Source: Variovorax sp. OV329 (GTDB taxonomy: Bacteria > Pseudomonadota > Gammaproteobacteria > Burkholderiales > Burkholderiaceae_C). Taken from it: a DNA stretch of 64,000 nucleotides. The notes beneath the pieces are model-generated. The model had not been told where the DNA came from, searched no databases, and saw nothing but the letters and a program-made list of their open reading frames with translations. Location of the stretch: contig NZ_FOUG01000023.1 in the NCBI RefSeq assembly GCF_900114785.1, positions 1 to 64,000 of the forward strand. The letters run 5' to 3'. Shown here piece after piece: positions 43,633-54,016 of the stretch; the stretch's first letter is position 1, and each line of letters opens with the position of its first letter. The position numbers and the translations under genes are program-made.

Positions 43633-43656
43633 GGCTCGGAGTCTAGGCCTTCCGAA

Positions 43657-43676
43657 ATTTCTGTCAAGAAAGAAAT
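43657..43676. promoter_or_regulatory. Candidate GbsR-type operator upstream of the regulator itself
   Basis: ATTTCTGTCAAGAAAGAAAT, 25 bases upstream of the regulator's ATG, matches the element at 43005-43024 in 16 of 20 positions and keeps the same ATTTC-N10-GAAAT inverted repeat. It suggests autoregulation. Confidence 0.6.
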
Positions 43677-43709
43677 AAAAGAAGCGATGCACGCAGTTGC
43701 CGGGCGTGA

Positions 43710-43729
43710 TACTGTATGAATTAACAGTC
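43710..43729 (+). promoter_or_regulatory. LexA (SOS) box upstream of the radical SAM gene
   Basis: TACTGTATGAATTAACAGTC contains CTGT-N8-ACAG without mismatch, the LexA consensus of gamma- and betaproteobacteria. It ends 16 bases before the ATG of the PA0069-family gene, where bound LexA would block transcription or translation start. Confidence 0.72.
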
Positions 43730-43745
43730 TTTGTGATTCGTCGCC

Positions 43746-44843
43746 ATGCCCACCGAAGTCAAGATCCCCTTGCACGCCATCAAGGGCCGTGGCGCGGCCA
43801 GCCATCTGCCGCACCGCTTCTCCAGCGAGGAGCGCGACACCTACGACGACGGCTGGGGCACCCTGGACGACGCCCAGGCCGAGCAGGCCGAAGCCCAGCC
43901 GCTGCAAACCGAGGTGCGCTTCGAGGACGCGAAATCGGTGCTGGGCGCCAACGATTCGCCGGACGTGCCTTTCGACCGCTCGCTCAATCCGTACCGCGGC
44001 TGCGAGCACGGATGCATCTACTGTTTCGCACGGCCCACACACAGCTACCTCAATCTCTCGCCGGGCCTGGACTTCGAGACCAAGCTCATCGCCAAGCGCA
44101 ACATCGTCGAAGTGCTGCGCGCCGAGTTGTCCAGGCGCGGCTACCGGCCCAGCCAGATCGCCATCGGCACCGCCACCGATTGCTACCAGCCCATCGAGCG
44201 CGAGCTGCGGCTGACGCGATCGGTGATCGAGCTGCTGGCCGAATGCAACCACCCCTTCGCCCTGGTCACCAAGTCCAGCGCGGTGGAGTTGGACCTCGAC
44301 CTGATCGCCCCCATGGCCGCGAAGAAGCTGGCGGCCGTCTACGTCACGATCACCACGCTGGACGGCGACCTGGCCCGCAGGCTAGAGCCCCGTGCCGCCG
44401 CGCCGCACCGGCGGCTGCGCACCATCCGCACGCTGGCCGAAGCGGGCGTGCCGGTGGGCGTAAGCGCCTCGCCGCAGATTCCCTTCATCAACGAGGACAT
44501 GGAGCAGGTGCTCGAAGCCGCCTGGGAGGCGGGCGCGCGCAGCGCCTTCTACAACGTGGTGCGCCTGCCCTGGGAGGTGGCGCCGCTGTTCAAGGAATGG
44601 CTGCAGGTGCACTACCCGCAGCGCGCCGACCGGGTGATGAGCCGCATCCGCGAGATGCGCGGCGGCAAGGACTACGACGCCAGCTTCGAGAGCCGCATGA
44701 AGGGCACCGGCACCTGGTCCGAGCTGATCGCACAGCGCTTCGAGAAGGCGACGCGGCGCATCGGCTTCAACCACGAGCGCATCGCGATGGACCTCAGCGC
44801 GTTCCGACCACCTGCGGCACAGGGGCAGGGCAGTCTGTTCTAG
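43746..44843 (+). CDS. PA0069-family radical SAM protein
   Basis: A 365-residue radical SAM protein. The cluster-binding motif is GCEHGCIYC (C86, C90, C93), followed by the SAM-binding core (IAIGTATDCYQPIERELRLT, LVTKSS, VYVTITTLD, GVSASPQIPFINEDMEQVLE). It belongs to the group named after P. aeruginosa PA0069, distantly related to spore photoproduct lyase. As I recall, PA0069 is in the P. aeruginosa LexA regulon, and the LexA box here fits a DNA-damage role. The reaction is unknown. Confidence 0.85.
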   Translation: MPTEVKIPLHAIKGRGAASHLPHRFSSEERDTYDDGWGTLDDAQAEQAEAQPLQTEVRFEDAKSVLGANDSPDVPFDRSLNPYRGCEHGCIYCFARPTHSYLNLSPGLDFETKLIAKRNIVEVLRAELSRRGYRPSQIAIGTATDCYQPIERELRLTRSVIELLAECNHPFALVTKSSAVELDLDLIAPMAAKKLAAVYVTITTLDGDLARRLEPRAAAPHRRLRTIRTLAEAGVPVGVSASPQIPFINEDMEQVLEAAWEAGARSAFYNVVRLPWEVAPLFKEWLQVHYPQRADRVMSRIREMRGGKDYDASFESRMKGTGTWSELIAQRFEKATRRIGFNHERIAMDLSAFRPPAAQGQGSLF

Positions 44844-46296
44844 CGGCGTTGGCGGCGCCGTCGCCGCACCAGTCGCCGCCCAGCGCCTTGATGAGGAAGA
44901 CCGACACCGCCAGCTGCTGCCCGCGCAGCTGCGCGGATTGCCGCTCGATGTTGAGCAGGGCCTGCTGCGCGGTGATCACGTCCAGGAAGTTGGCCGCGCC
45001 GCCTTCGTAGCGGGCCGCCGACATCTCCAGCACGCGGCGCGCCGCCGCCACCGCGTTGAGCGACTGCGCACTCGCGCGGTCCAGCGCGGCCAGTCCGGTG
45101 ATGCCGTCCTGCGCTTCCTGCATGGCCTGCAGCACCACGCGGCGGTAGTTGGCCACCGTGGCCTCGTAGCCGGCCTGGGTGAAGTCCACGTTGGCGCGGA
45201 TGCGGCCGCCGTCGAAGAGCACCTGCGTGGCCGACACGCCCAGCGACCACAGCAGGCTGTTGGCATCGAAGATCGCGCCGATGCGGTTGCTGTCCAGGCC
45301 CACGGTGGGCAGCAGGGAGATGCTGGGATAGAAGGCCGCGGTCGCCACGCCGATCTGCGCATTGGCCGCGGCCATGGCGCGCTCGGCGGAGGCCACGTCG
45401 GGACGGCGCTCCAGCAGGTCCGAGGGCAGGCCCAGCGGAATGGGAGGCGGCGCCAAAGGCGTGATGTCCGCCGCCAGTTCGAAAGCCGGCGCGGGCGTGC
45501 CCACCAGCGTGGCGATCGCGTCCTGGTACAGGCCGCGCTGGCGCTTGAGCACATCGACCTGCGTGAGGGTGTTGTCCAGCAGCGCCTGCTGCTGCGCCAC
45601 GTCCAGGCCCGACACCGCGCCCAGCTCATGCCGCGCGCTCACCAGGTCCAGCGCGCGGCGCTGCAGGGCGATGGAGCGGCTCACCACGTCCAGCTCGATG
45701 TCGGTGGCGCGCAATGCGAAGTAGGCGGCCGCCAGGTCGGCGCCGAGGATGAGCCGGGTGTTCTGGTAGTCGGCCTCGGCCTGCTGCGCGGTGGCGTTCG
45801 CCGCCTCGACGCTGCGGCGCACGCGGCCGACCAGGTCGATCTCGTAGCTCGCGACGAGCGAGAGCGCGAAGTCGTCCTGCACCGTCGCCTGGTTGGTCAC
45901 CGCGTAGTTGGTGAGCGGGCGATTGGCCGAGATCTTCAGGCGCGTGGCGCGGCCGCCCGCGGACAGCTGCGGGTACTGCGCGGCGCCAGCGGCATCGAGC
46001 GAGGCACGCGCCTGGGCCACACGGGCCGTGGCCACCGCCAGCGTGGCGTTGTTGGCCTGCGCCTGCTGCATGAGGCCGTCCAGCCGCTTGTCGCCGTAGC
46101 GCTGCCACCAGGCGCTCTTGTCGTCTGTGTCGCGCGGTGCGCTCTCGCGCCAGGGCGCTTCCAGCTTCCAGCTCACCGGCAGGTCGGCCGGCGGAGCGGG
46201 CTTCTGGTAGTCGGGGCCCACGGCGCAGGCGGCCAGCAGGGCGCTCACGCCCAGCGCAACGGCAGCGCGAAGCAGGCGCGCGGCGGCAGGGGTCAC
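44794..46296 (-). CDS. Outer-membrane efflux lipoprotein (OprM/NodT family)
   Basis: A 500-residue outer-membrane channel of a tripartite RND pump. The lipoprotein signal ends LGVSALLAACAVGPDYQKP (lipobox Cys ~24), and two outer-membrane-efflux repeats follow (residues ~60-260 and 280-470, with LGLPSDLLERRPDVASAE). GTG 46296 overlaps the stop of the adaptor gene. The last 50 bases overlap the end of the convergent radical SAM gene. Confidence 0.9.
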   Translation of the reverse strand: MTPAAARLLRAAVALGVSALLAACAVGPDYQKPAPPADLPVSWKLEAPWRESAPRDTDDKSAWWQRYGDKRLDGLMQQAQANNATLAVATARVAQARASLDAAGAAQYPQLSAGGRATRLKISANRPLTNYAVTNQATVQDDFALSLVASYEIDLVGRVRRSVEAANATAQQAEADYQNTRLILGADLAAAYFALRATDIELDVVSRSIALQRRALDLVSARHELGAVSGLDVAQQQALLDNTLTQVDVLKRQRGLYQDAIATLVGTPAPAFELAADITPLAPPPIPLGLPSDLLERRPDVASAERAMAAANAQIGVATAAFYPSISLLPTVGLDSNRIGAIFDANSLLWSLGVSATQVLFDGGRIRANVDFTQAGYEATVANYRRVVLQAMQEAQDGITGLAALDRASAQSLNAVAAARRVLEMSAARYEGGAANFLDVITAQQALLNIERQSAQLRGQQLAVSVFLIKALGGDWCGDGAANAARTDCPAPVPQVVGTR

Positions 46297-47516
46297 GCCG
46301 CCTCCTTGGCGATGCTCACCGCGTCGCCGTCGGACAGCGAATCGGGCGGGTTGAGCACCACGCGGTCGCTGGCGGCCAGGCCGTCGACCACTTCCACTGC
46401 CTCGCCCAGGTAGCGGCCCAGGGTCACGGGGCGCAGCTTGACCTTGCCTTGGCCATCCACCACCGCGACACGCGTGCCTTCGGCGCGGAAGATCAGCGCA
46501 TTGCCCGGCACGGTGAGCGTCTGGCTGGCCGCGAGCGGCAGCGACACCTGCACGTAGGCGCCGGGCAGCAGGACGCCTTCGCGGTTGGGCAGGTTCACTT
46601 CCACCTGCATCATGCGGGTGGTGGTGTCGATGGCGCCCGAGGTGCGCGCCACCTCGCCCTGGAAGTTCTGGCCGCGCAGTTCGGCCTGCGTCACCACCAC
46701 CTGCTGGCCGGCCTTGACCAGCTGGGCGTAGGACTGCGGCACGTTGATGTACACGCGCAGCGTATCGGTCTGCGCCAGCTGGAAAAGCGCGCGTCCGCCG
46801 CCGCCCGAGCCGGCATCGATCAGGTCGCCCACGTCCACGTTGCGCCGCGTGATCACGCCCGAGAAGGGCGCCACCACGCGCTTGAAGCCTTCGGTCTGCT
46901 TGAGGCGCTGCACGTTGGCGTCTGCGGCGGCCAGGTTGGCGGTGGCCGAGGCGACGGCACTGCGGCGTTCGTCCAGTTCCTGCTGCGAGACCACGTCCTT
47001 CTTGCGCAGCGCTTCCCAGCGCGCCACGGTGCTCCTGGCCAGCTCCAGCGTGGCGGCGGCCTGGTTGCGCGCCGCCACGGCCTGCGACAGCTGCTCGTCG
47101 ATTTCCGGCGTCTCGATCTCGGCCAGCAGCTCGCCCTTCTGCACGCGGCTGCCGATGTCCTTGGTCCAGCGCTTGAGGTAGCCGCTGGCGCGCGCCGCGA
47201 TGGGCGACTGCACGTAGCCCTGCAGCGTGCCGGGCAGCGTCAGCGTCTGGCCGGCCTTGGCGGCCTGGGGCGAGGCCACACGCACGTAGAGCACCGCATG
47301 CTCGGCCGAGGCCGCATCGAGGGTGCGCGCGTTGGCCATGCGGGTGACGACGATGCGCGCGCTGCCCAGCGCCAGCACCACCAGCACGACGACGGCGGCG
47401 ATGCGCGCGCGGCGCAGCACCTGGCGGCGTCGCACCAGGTCTTCGGGCGGCGTTCCGTCCTCGACGTCGACGGCGCCGATGGGATGGATGCCCAAGGCCT
47501 CGTGGCGTTGCGACAT
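46293..47516 (-). CDS. RND efflux periplasmic adaptor (membrane fusion protein)
   Basis: A 407-residue HlyD/AcrA-type adaptor. An N-terminal membrane anchor (ARIAAVVVLVVLALGSARIV, ~37-56) follows a 35-residue cytoplasmic part, unusually long and without a lipobox. Then come the lipoyl half (SPIAARASGYLKRWTKDIGS), a coiled-coil hairpin (~125-185), and the second lipoyl half FKRVVAPFSGVITRRNVDVG. It lies 5 bases after the RND pump gene. The longer upstream frame overlaps that gene and is not coding. Confidence 0.9.
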   Translation of the reverse strand: MSQRHEALGIHPIGAVDVEDGTPPEDLVRRRQVLRRARIAAVVVLVVLALGSARIVVTRMANARTLDAASAEHAVLYVRVASPQAAKAGQTLTLPGTLQGYVQSPIAARASGYLKRWTKDIGSRVQKGELLAEIETPEIDEQLSQAVAARNQAAATLELARSTVARWEALRKKDVVSQQELDERRSAVASATANLAAADANVQRLKQTEGFKRVVAPFSGVITRRNVDVGDLIDAGSGGGGRALFQLAQTDTLRVYINVPQSYAQLVKAGQQVVVTQAELRGQNFQGEVARTSGAIDTTTRMMQVEVNLPNREGVLLPGAYVQVSLPLAASQTLTVPGNALIFRAEGTRVAVVDGQGKVKLRPVTLGRYLGEAVEVVDGLAASDRVVLNPPDSLSDGDAVSIAKEAA

Positions 47517-47521
47517 GGTGA

Positions 47522-50500
47522 TCAACTCTCCTGGGGAAGGGCCGCGGCGGGTCCGCCGGCCGAGGGATGGGTGGAGCGGGCCGCATGGCGGCGCGCCAGG
47601 GCACTGTGGATGCCGGCGAAAACAACCGGCACGAACAGCAGCGTGGACACGGTGGCGAGGATCAGGCCGCCGATCACCGCGCGGCCCAGCGGCGCGTTCT
47701 GCTCGGCGCCTTCGCCCAGGCCCAGGGCCATGGGAATCATGCCGATGATCATGGCAAGCGCCGTCATCAGCACTGGACGGATGCGGGTGGCGCCGGCTTC
47801 CAGCGCGGCCGACAGCGGCGGTGCGCCCGCATGCAGGCGCTCGCGAGCGAAGGACACCAGCAAGATGCTGTTGGCCGTGGCCACGCCCATGGTCATGATC
47901 GCGCCGGTGAGCGCCGGCACGCTCAGCGTGGTGCCGGTGAGGAAGAGCATCCAGGCGATGCCCGCCAGCGCTGCCGGCAGCGCGGTGATGATGATGGCCG
48001 CGTCCAGCCAGGACTGGAAGGTGACCACGATCAGCAGGTACACCAGCACGATCGCCATCGCCAGGCCCACGCCCAGTCCGATGAAAGAGGACTGCATGGT
48101 CTCCACCTGGCCGCGCAGCGTCACGCTGTTGCCGCGTGCGAGCTTGGGCTTGACCGCCTCGATCTCCGCGCGCACCTTCGAGGCCACGCTGGCCAGGTCG
48201 GTGCCGTGCACGCTCACGTACACGTCGATCACCGGCTGTATGTTGTAGCGCGACACCACCTGCGGCAGCCGGCCTGCGCCGGCCTCCACCAGGTTGCCCA
48301 GCAGCTGCGGCGCCTGCGTGCCGGCCGCCGCGCCGCCGGCACCGACCGGAATGCCCAGCAGTGAATCGAGCGAATCGACGCGGTACTGCGGCGTCTGCAC
48401 CGCCACGCTGTAGACCACGCCGTTGGCCGGGTTCAGCCAGAAGGCCGGCTGCGTCTGCGAACTGCCCGAGAGCGCGATGAGGACGTTCTGCCCCACGTTC
48501 TGCGCCGACAGCCCCAGCTGCTGCAAGCGCGTTCGATCCATGTTGAGGTTGAGCGCAGGACCGTCCAGGCGCTGATGCACGTGCACGTCCACCGCGCCGG
48601 GGATCTTGCGGATCGCCTTGGCCAGCTCGGCTGCGCGGGCCGCATTGCCCTGGATGTCGTTGCCGGCGAACTGCACGTCGATGGCGGCCGGCAGGCCGAA
48701 GTTGAGGATCTGCGTGACGATGTCCGCCGGCTGGAAGAAGAACTCCACACCCGGGAAGCGCTTGGGCAGCTCGGCCCGCAGCATGGACACCAGCTCCTCG
48801 GTCGGCCGGTGGCCGTCCTTGAGCGACATCAGGATCTCGCCGTCCAGCGTGCCGATGGTGCCGGCGTTGCTGTACGAGAGGTTGATGCCGCTGTTGGGCA
48901 CGCCCAGGTTGTCGAGGATGGTTTCCAGTTCCTCCTTGGGGATCATCTCGCGGATGGCCGCTTCCACCTTGTCCGCCAGGCGCGCGGTCTCCTCGATGCG
49001 GGTGCCGGTGGCGGCGCGCATGTGCAGCCGGATCTGGCCCGAATCCACGCTGGGGAAGAAGTCGCGCCCCAGCACCGGGAAGAGCAGGGTGGACAGCAGG
49101 CAGAAGCCCAGGAAGAGGGCGATGAAGGGCCCGCGCCGCGCCAGCAGCGCTGACAGCAGCAGGGTGTAGGCACGGCGTACGAGTTCGAAGCGGCGGTCGA
49201 AGCTGCGGTAGACGCGCTGCAGCGCACTCGGACGGGCGTTCGGGTCTTCCTTGGCGTGCGGGTCCTTGCGCATGAGCAGCATGACCAGCGTGGGCACCAA
49301 CGTGCGCGAGAGGATGTAGGAGGCCAGCATCGCGAAGATCACCGCCTCGGCCATGGGCACGAAGAGGAAGCGCGCCACGCCCGAGAGGAAGAGCATGGGC
49401 ACGAACACGATGCAGATGCACAGCGTGGAGACGAAGGCGGCCGGCCCGATCTCGCCCGCGCCCACCAGGATGGCTTCTTCCAGCGGCGTGCCCATGTGCA
49501 GGTGCCGCTCGATGTTCTCGATGGTCACGATGGCCTGGTCCACCAATATGCCCACCGAGAGCGCCAGCCCGCCCAGCGTCATGAGGTTGAGCGTCTCGCC
49601 CAGCGAGTAAAGCGCCAGCACCGAGGCCAGGATCGACAACGGGATGGTCAGGCCGATGATCAGCGTGCTGCGCCAATTGCCAAGGAAGAGCAGCACCATC
49701 GCCGCGGTAAGCGCGGCGGCGAGGATGGCTTCGAGCACCACGCCCTTCACGGCGGCCTTCACGAACAGCGACTGGTCGAACAGCGGCGTGATCTTGATGT
49801 CCGGCGGCATCGACTGCGCCGCGCGCGGCAGCAGATCGAGGATGTTGGAGACGATGTCCAGCGTCGAGGCGCCGCCGTTCTTCAGCACCGAGATCAGCAC
49901 GCCGCGCACGCCGTCCTGGCGCACGATGTTGGTCTGCGGCGAGAAGCCGTCGCGCACGTAGGCCACGTCGCGCAGGTAGACGGTGGCGCCGTTCACCGTG
50001 CGCACCGGCAGGTCGTTCAGGCCGGCCAGCTCGTCGGGCGAGCCGTTCATGCGCACGTTGTATTCCAGCGCGCCCAGCTTGGCCGTGCCCGAGGGCAGGA
50101 TCAGGTTCTGCGCGTTGATGGCGTTGACCACCTCCGCCGGCGACAGGCCGCGCGCCTGCAGCGCCTGCACGTCCAGGTCCACCGAGATCAGCCGGTTCTT
50201 GCCGCCGTAGGGAAAGGGCACCGCCGCGCCAGGCACCGTGATGAGCTGCGGCCGCAGCTGGTTCACCGCCGCGTCGAAGAGCGAGTTCTCCGCCCGCGTC
50301 GGGCTGGACAGCGCCAGCTGCACCACCGGGATGCTCGATGCCGAGTACTTGATGACCAGCGGCGGCGTGATGCCCGGCGGCAGTTGGCGCACCTGCGTCT
50401 GCATGGAGGCCACCACCTGCGCCAGCGCCGTCTCGATATTCGCATTGGGCTGGAAGAAGACCTTGATGATGCTGATGCCCGCCAGCGACTGCGACTCGAT

Positions 50501-50740
50501 GTGCTCGATGTCGCTCACCGTGGTGGTCAGGCCCCGCTCGGACTGGCCGGAGATGCGCTGCCCCATCTCCTGGGCCGGCAGGCCGCCGTAGTTCCAGATG
50601 ATGCTGATCACCGGAATGTTGATTTCCGGGAAGATGTCCGTCGCCATCCGCATCAGCACGAAGGGCGTCGCCAGGACGATCAGCATCGCCATGACGATGA
50701 AGGTGTACGGGCGCTTCAGCGCCAGCTGAACCATTGACAC
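47522..50740 (-). CDS. RND efflux transporter permease
   Basis: A 1072-residue inner-membrane RND pump (two sets of six helices and two large periplasmic loops). TM4 carries GLALSVGILVDQAIVTIENI: D401 is present, but the second Asp of the AcrB proton relay is Gln (Q402). TM10 reads MGVATANSILLVSFA, lacking the AcrB lysine. Proton coupling therefore differs from AcrB, as in some other RND subfamilies. Start GTG 50740 (AAGG 9 bases upstream) or ATG 50734. Substrate unknown; multidrug or solvent efflux is likely. Confidence 0.88.
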   Translation of the reverse strand: MSMVQLALKRPYTFIVMAMLIVLATPFVLMRMATDIFPEINIPVISIIWNYGGLPAQEMGQRISGQSERGLTTTVSDIEHIESQSLAGISIIKVFFQPNANIETALAQVVASMQTQVRQLPPGITPPLVIKYSASSIPVVQLALSSPTRAENSLFDAAVNQLRPQLITVPGAAVPFPYGGKNRLISVDLDVQALQARGLSPAEVVNAINAQNLILPSGTAKLGALEYNVRMNGSPDELAGLNDLPVRTVNGATVYLRDVAYVRDGFSPQTNIVRQDGVRGVLISVLKNGGASTLDIVSNILDLLPRAAQSMPPDIKITPLFDQSLFVKAAVKGVVLEAILAAALTAAMVLLFLGNWRSTLIIGLTIPLSILASVLALYSLGETLNLMTLGGLALSVGILVDQAIVTIENIERHLHMGTPLEEAILVGAGEIGPAAFVSTLCICIVFVPMLFLSGVARFLFVPMAEAVIFAMLASYILSRTLVPTLVMLLMRKDPHAKEDPNARPSALQRVYRSFDRRFELVRRAYTLLLSALLARRGPFIALFLGFCLLSTLLFPVLGRDFFPSVDSGQIRLHMRAATGTRIEETARLADKVEAAIREMIPKEELETILDNLGVPNSGINLSYSNAGTIGTLDGEILMSLKDGHRPTEELVSMLRAELPKRFPGVEFFFQPADIVTQILNFGLPAAIDVQFAGNDIQGNAARAAELAKAIRKIPGAVDVHVHQRLDGPALNLNMDRTRLQQLGLSAQNVGQNVLIALSGSSQTQPAFWLNPANGVVYSVAVQTPQYRVDSLDSLLGIPVGAGGAAAGTQAPQLLGNLVEAGAGRLPQVVSRYNIQPVIDVYVSVHGTDLASVASKVRAEIEAVKPKLARGNSVTLRGQVETMQSSFIGLGVGLAMAIVLVYLLIVVTFQSWLDAAIIITALPAALAGIAWMLFLTGTTLSVPALTGAIMTMGVATANSILLVSFARERLHAGAPPLSAALEAGATRIRPVLMTALAMIIGMIPMALGLGEGAEQNAPLGRAVIGGLILATVSTLLFVPVVFAGIHSALARRHAARSTHPSAGGPAAALPQES

Positions 50741-50918
50741 GAAATGTTACCTTCGGTGAGAGCGCGCCATCATAGGGAGTCTCGAGGCAAGCAAGCCGGG
50801 TGCCGGGGTCAGCTTTACTTTTCTTTGTAAACGGTTTCAGCGCAAAGCGCGAAATGTTGCCCGAATCTGGGTCGGCGTGCGCTCTCAGAGGCGCGAGGCC
50901 GCGCCTGGGTTCATTCTT

Positions 50919-51797
50919 TTACGTTTGGCGCGCGAGCTCGCGCGCATGGTGGGCCAGGTGGTCGGCCATGAAGCTCTGGATGAAGTAGTAGCCGTGGTCG
51001 TAGCCCTCGTGGCGGCGCAGCGTCAGCGGCTGGCCGACGGCGCGGCAGGCGGCCTCCAACCGATCGGGGTGCAACTGCGCGGCAAGGAACTGGTCGGCCA
51101 GGCCCTGGTCGACCAGGATGCCGCCAGGGTAGGGCGCAGCGGTCTGCGACTGCATCAGGGCGCTGGCGTCGTGCGGCAGCCAGTTCGCAGGGTCGGCGCC
51201 CAGGTAGTTGGTGAAGGCCTTGACGCCCCAGGGGCACTGGCTGGGCGCGCAGATCGGCGCCAGGGCCGACACCGAGCGGAAGCGGCCGGGGTGCCGCAGC
51301 GCGAGGGTGAGGGCGCCGTGGCCGCCCATCGAGTGGCCGAAGATGCCCAGGCGCTTCTCGTCCAGGCTGAACTGCTGCACCAGGCCGGGCAGCAGCTCGC
51401 CGACGATCCAGCTTTCCATGCGCCAGTGCGCGGCCCAGGGCGCCTCGGTGGCGTCGAGGTAGAAGCCGGCGCCAATGCCGAAGTCCCAGCTGTCCTTGGC
51501 GCCGGGCAGGCTCTCCACGGCCGGGCCGCGCGGGCTGGTGTCCGGGGCGATCAGCGCCAGGCCCAGCTCGGCCGCCAGGCGCTGGGCGCCCGCCTTGACC
51601 ATGAAGGTCTCTTCGGTGCAGGTCAGGCCTGCGAGGTAGAGCAAGGCCGGCACCGGCTGGCCGGCGTCGGCCTGCGGCGGCATGAACACCGAGAAGCGCA
51701 TCGGCAGGCCGATCTCGCGCGAGTCGTGCTCGTGGAAGCTCACCGTGCCGCCGAAGCAGCGGTGGGAAGAGAGGGTCTTGAAGTTCTGGAAGCTCAT
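50919..51797 (-). CDS. fghA: S-formylglutathione hydrolase
   Basis: A 292-residue esterase-D-type serine hydrolase. It splits S-formylglutathione to formate and glutathione, the second step of glutathione-dependent formaldehyde detoxification. The nucleophile is S156 in IFGHSMGGHGAL; the oxyanion region is LYLAGLTCTEETFMVKAG, and the His lies in HEGYDHGYYFIQSFM. ATG 51797 overlaps the upstream hydrolase stop. It ends the frmA operon. Confidence 0.93.
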   Translation of the reverse strand: MSFQNFKTLSSHRCFGGTVSFHEHDSREIGLPMRFSVFMPPQADAGQPVPALLYLAGLTCTEETFMVKAGAQRLAAELGLALIAPDTSPRGPAVESLPGAKDSWDFGIGAGFYLDATEAPWAAHWRMESWIVGELLPGLVQQFSLDEKRLGIFGHSMGGHGALTLALRHPGRFRSVSALAPICAPSQCPWGVKAFTNYLGADPANWLPHDASALMQSQTAAPYPGGILVDQGLADQFLAAQLHPDRLEAACRAVGQPLTLRRHEGYDHGYYFIQSFMADHLAHHARELARQT

Positions 51798-52696
51798 GCG
51801 GATCGTCCGGCCACCAGCTCCATCACCGCGTCGGCGAAGAGCTGCGGCTTTTCCTGCGGCAGGTTGTGGCCGGCGCCCGGCACGATCCGATGCGAGCGCG
51901 GGCCGGTGAATTTCGCGGCGTGCTGCGAGGCGTCGGCGGGCAGCCGCACGCCATCGTCCTCGCCGTCGAAGGTAATGGTGGGCACGCCGATGGTCGGCTG
52001 CCGTACCAGGCAAGCTTCGATCTCGGCATAGGCCGGGTCGCCAGGGACCAGGCCGAAACGATGCCGGTAGGAGTGGATCACTACCTCGACGAAGTCCGGG
52101 TGGTCGAAGGCCGCGGCGCTGCGCTGGAATGTGGCCTCGTCGAAGCGCCAGCTGGTGGACCACAGCTGCCACAGCAGCCGCGCGACCGCGCGCCGGTCCT
52201 TCTCCAGCGCCGCGCGGCCGCGCTCGCTGTGGAAGTAGTACTGGTACCAGAGGCGCCGCTCGTTCTCCGGCGTGTCCGGCTCCATGGCCCGCGCGATGTT
52301 CTGGATGTTGTAGCTGTTGTAGGAGACCAGCCCCGCGCATCGCTGCGGCCACATCGCCGCCACCACGCAGCAGGCGCGGCCGCCCCAGTCGTAGCCGGCC
52401 AGCACCGCCTTGTCGATCTCCAGCGCGTCCAGCAGGGCCAGCAGGTCGGCGCCGAAGGCCGCCTGCTCGCCCGAGCGCGGCGTCGCGTCGTCGAGGAAGC
52501 GGGTGCCGCCGTAGCCGCGCATGAAGGGCACGATGACGCGGCAGCCCTGGGCCGCCAGCAGCGGCGCCACCTCGGCATAGGCGTGGATGTCGTAGGGAAA
52601 GCCATGCATCAGCACCACCGGCGGGCCGTCCGCCGGCCCGGCCTCGTGATAGGCCACCTCGAGCACGCCGGCCTGGATGCGATGCGTGGCTTGCAT
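51794..52696 (-). CDS. Alpha/beta hydrolase, epoxide hydrolase/haloalkane dehalogenase type
   Basis: A 300-residue alpha/beta hydrolase. The nucleophile elbow is AGYDWGGRACC with Asp instead of Ser, as in epoxide hydrolases and dehalogenases; HGFPYD is the oxyanion motif and VPGAGHNLPQEKP holds the catalytic His. It sits between frmA (1-base gap) and fghA (ATGA overlap), so it is cotranscribed with formaldehyde detoxification. The substrate is unknown. Confidence 0.85.
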   Translation of the reverse strand: MQATHRIQAGVLEVAYHEAGPADGPPVVLMHGFPYDIHAYAEVAPLLAAQGCRVIVPFMRGYGGTRFLDDATPRSGEQAAFGADLLALLDALEIDKAVLAGYDWGGRACCVVAAMWPQRCAGLVSYNSYNIQNIARAMEPDTPENERRLWYQYYFHSERGRAALEKDRRAVARLLWQLWSTSWRFDEATFQRSAAAFDHPDFVEVVIHSYRHRFGLVPGDPAYAEIEACLVRQPTIGVPTITFDGEDDGVRLPADASQHAAKFTGPRSHRIVPGAGHNLPQEKPQLFADAVMELVAGRSA

Positions 52697-52697
52697 G

Positions 52698-53804
<1,107 letters not shown>

Positions 53805-54016
53805 GACGGTGGATTCAAAGGTTGATGAATGTGGCGGGCACTATACGGCGCCAGGGTGGCTTCTTGCGACGGCCCGCTCCAATGGCCCGGCGGCGCCAGG
53901 TTGCTAGCGATGCACAACTTTAGTTTCCAAACGTGTCTGATTGCACATAAGATTGGCGACCAGTGATGGCAGGATGCTCTGCTTCCCGCAGACCGCCTCG
54001 CTTGTTGACTTTGCCG

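Noticed and set aside
46293..49676. 1127-codon minus frame
   Set aside because: The real adaptor starts at 47516; the upstream part overlaps the RND pump gene in another frame.
50800..50988. Short plus-strand ORF between the RND and fghA genes
   Set aside because: No ribosome site or recognisable product, and it overlaps fghA antisense. The 178-bp gap shows nothing firm.
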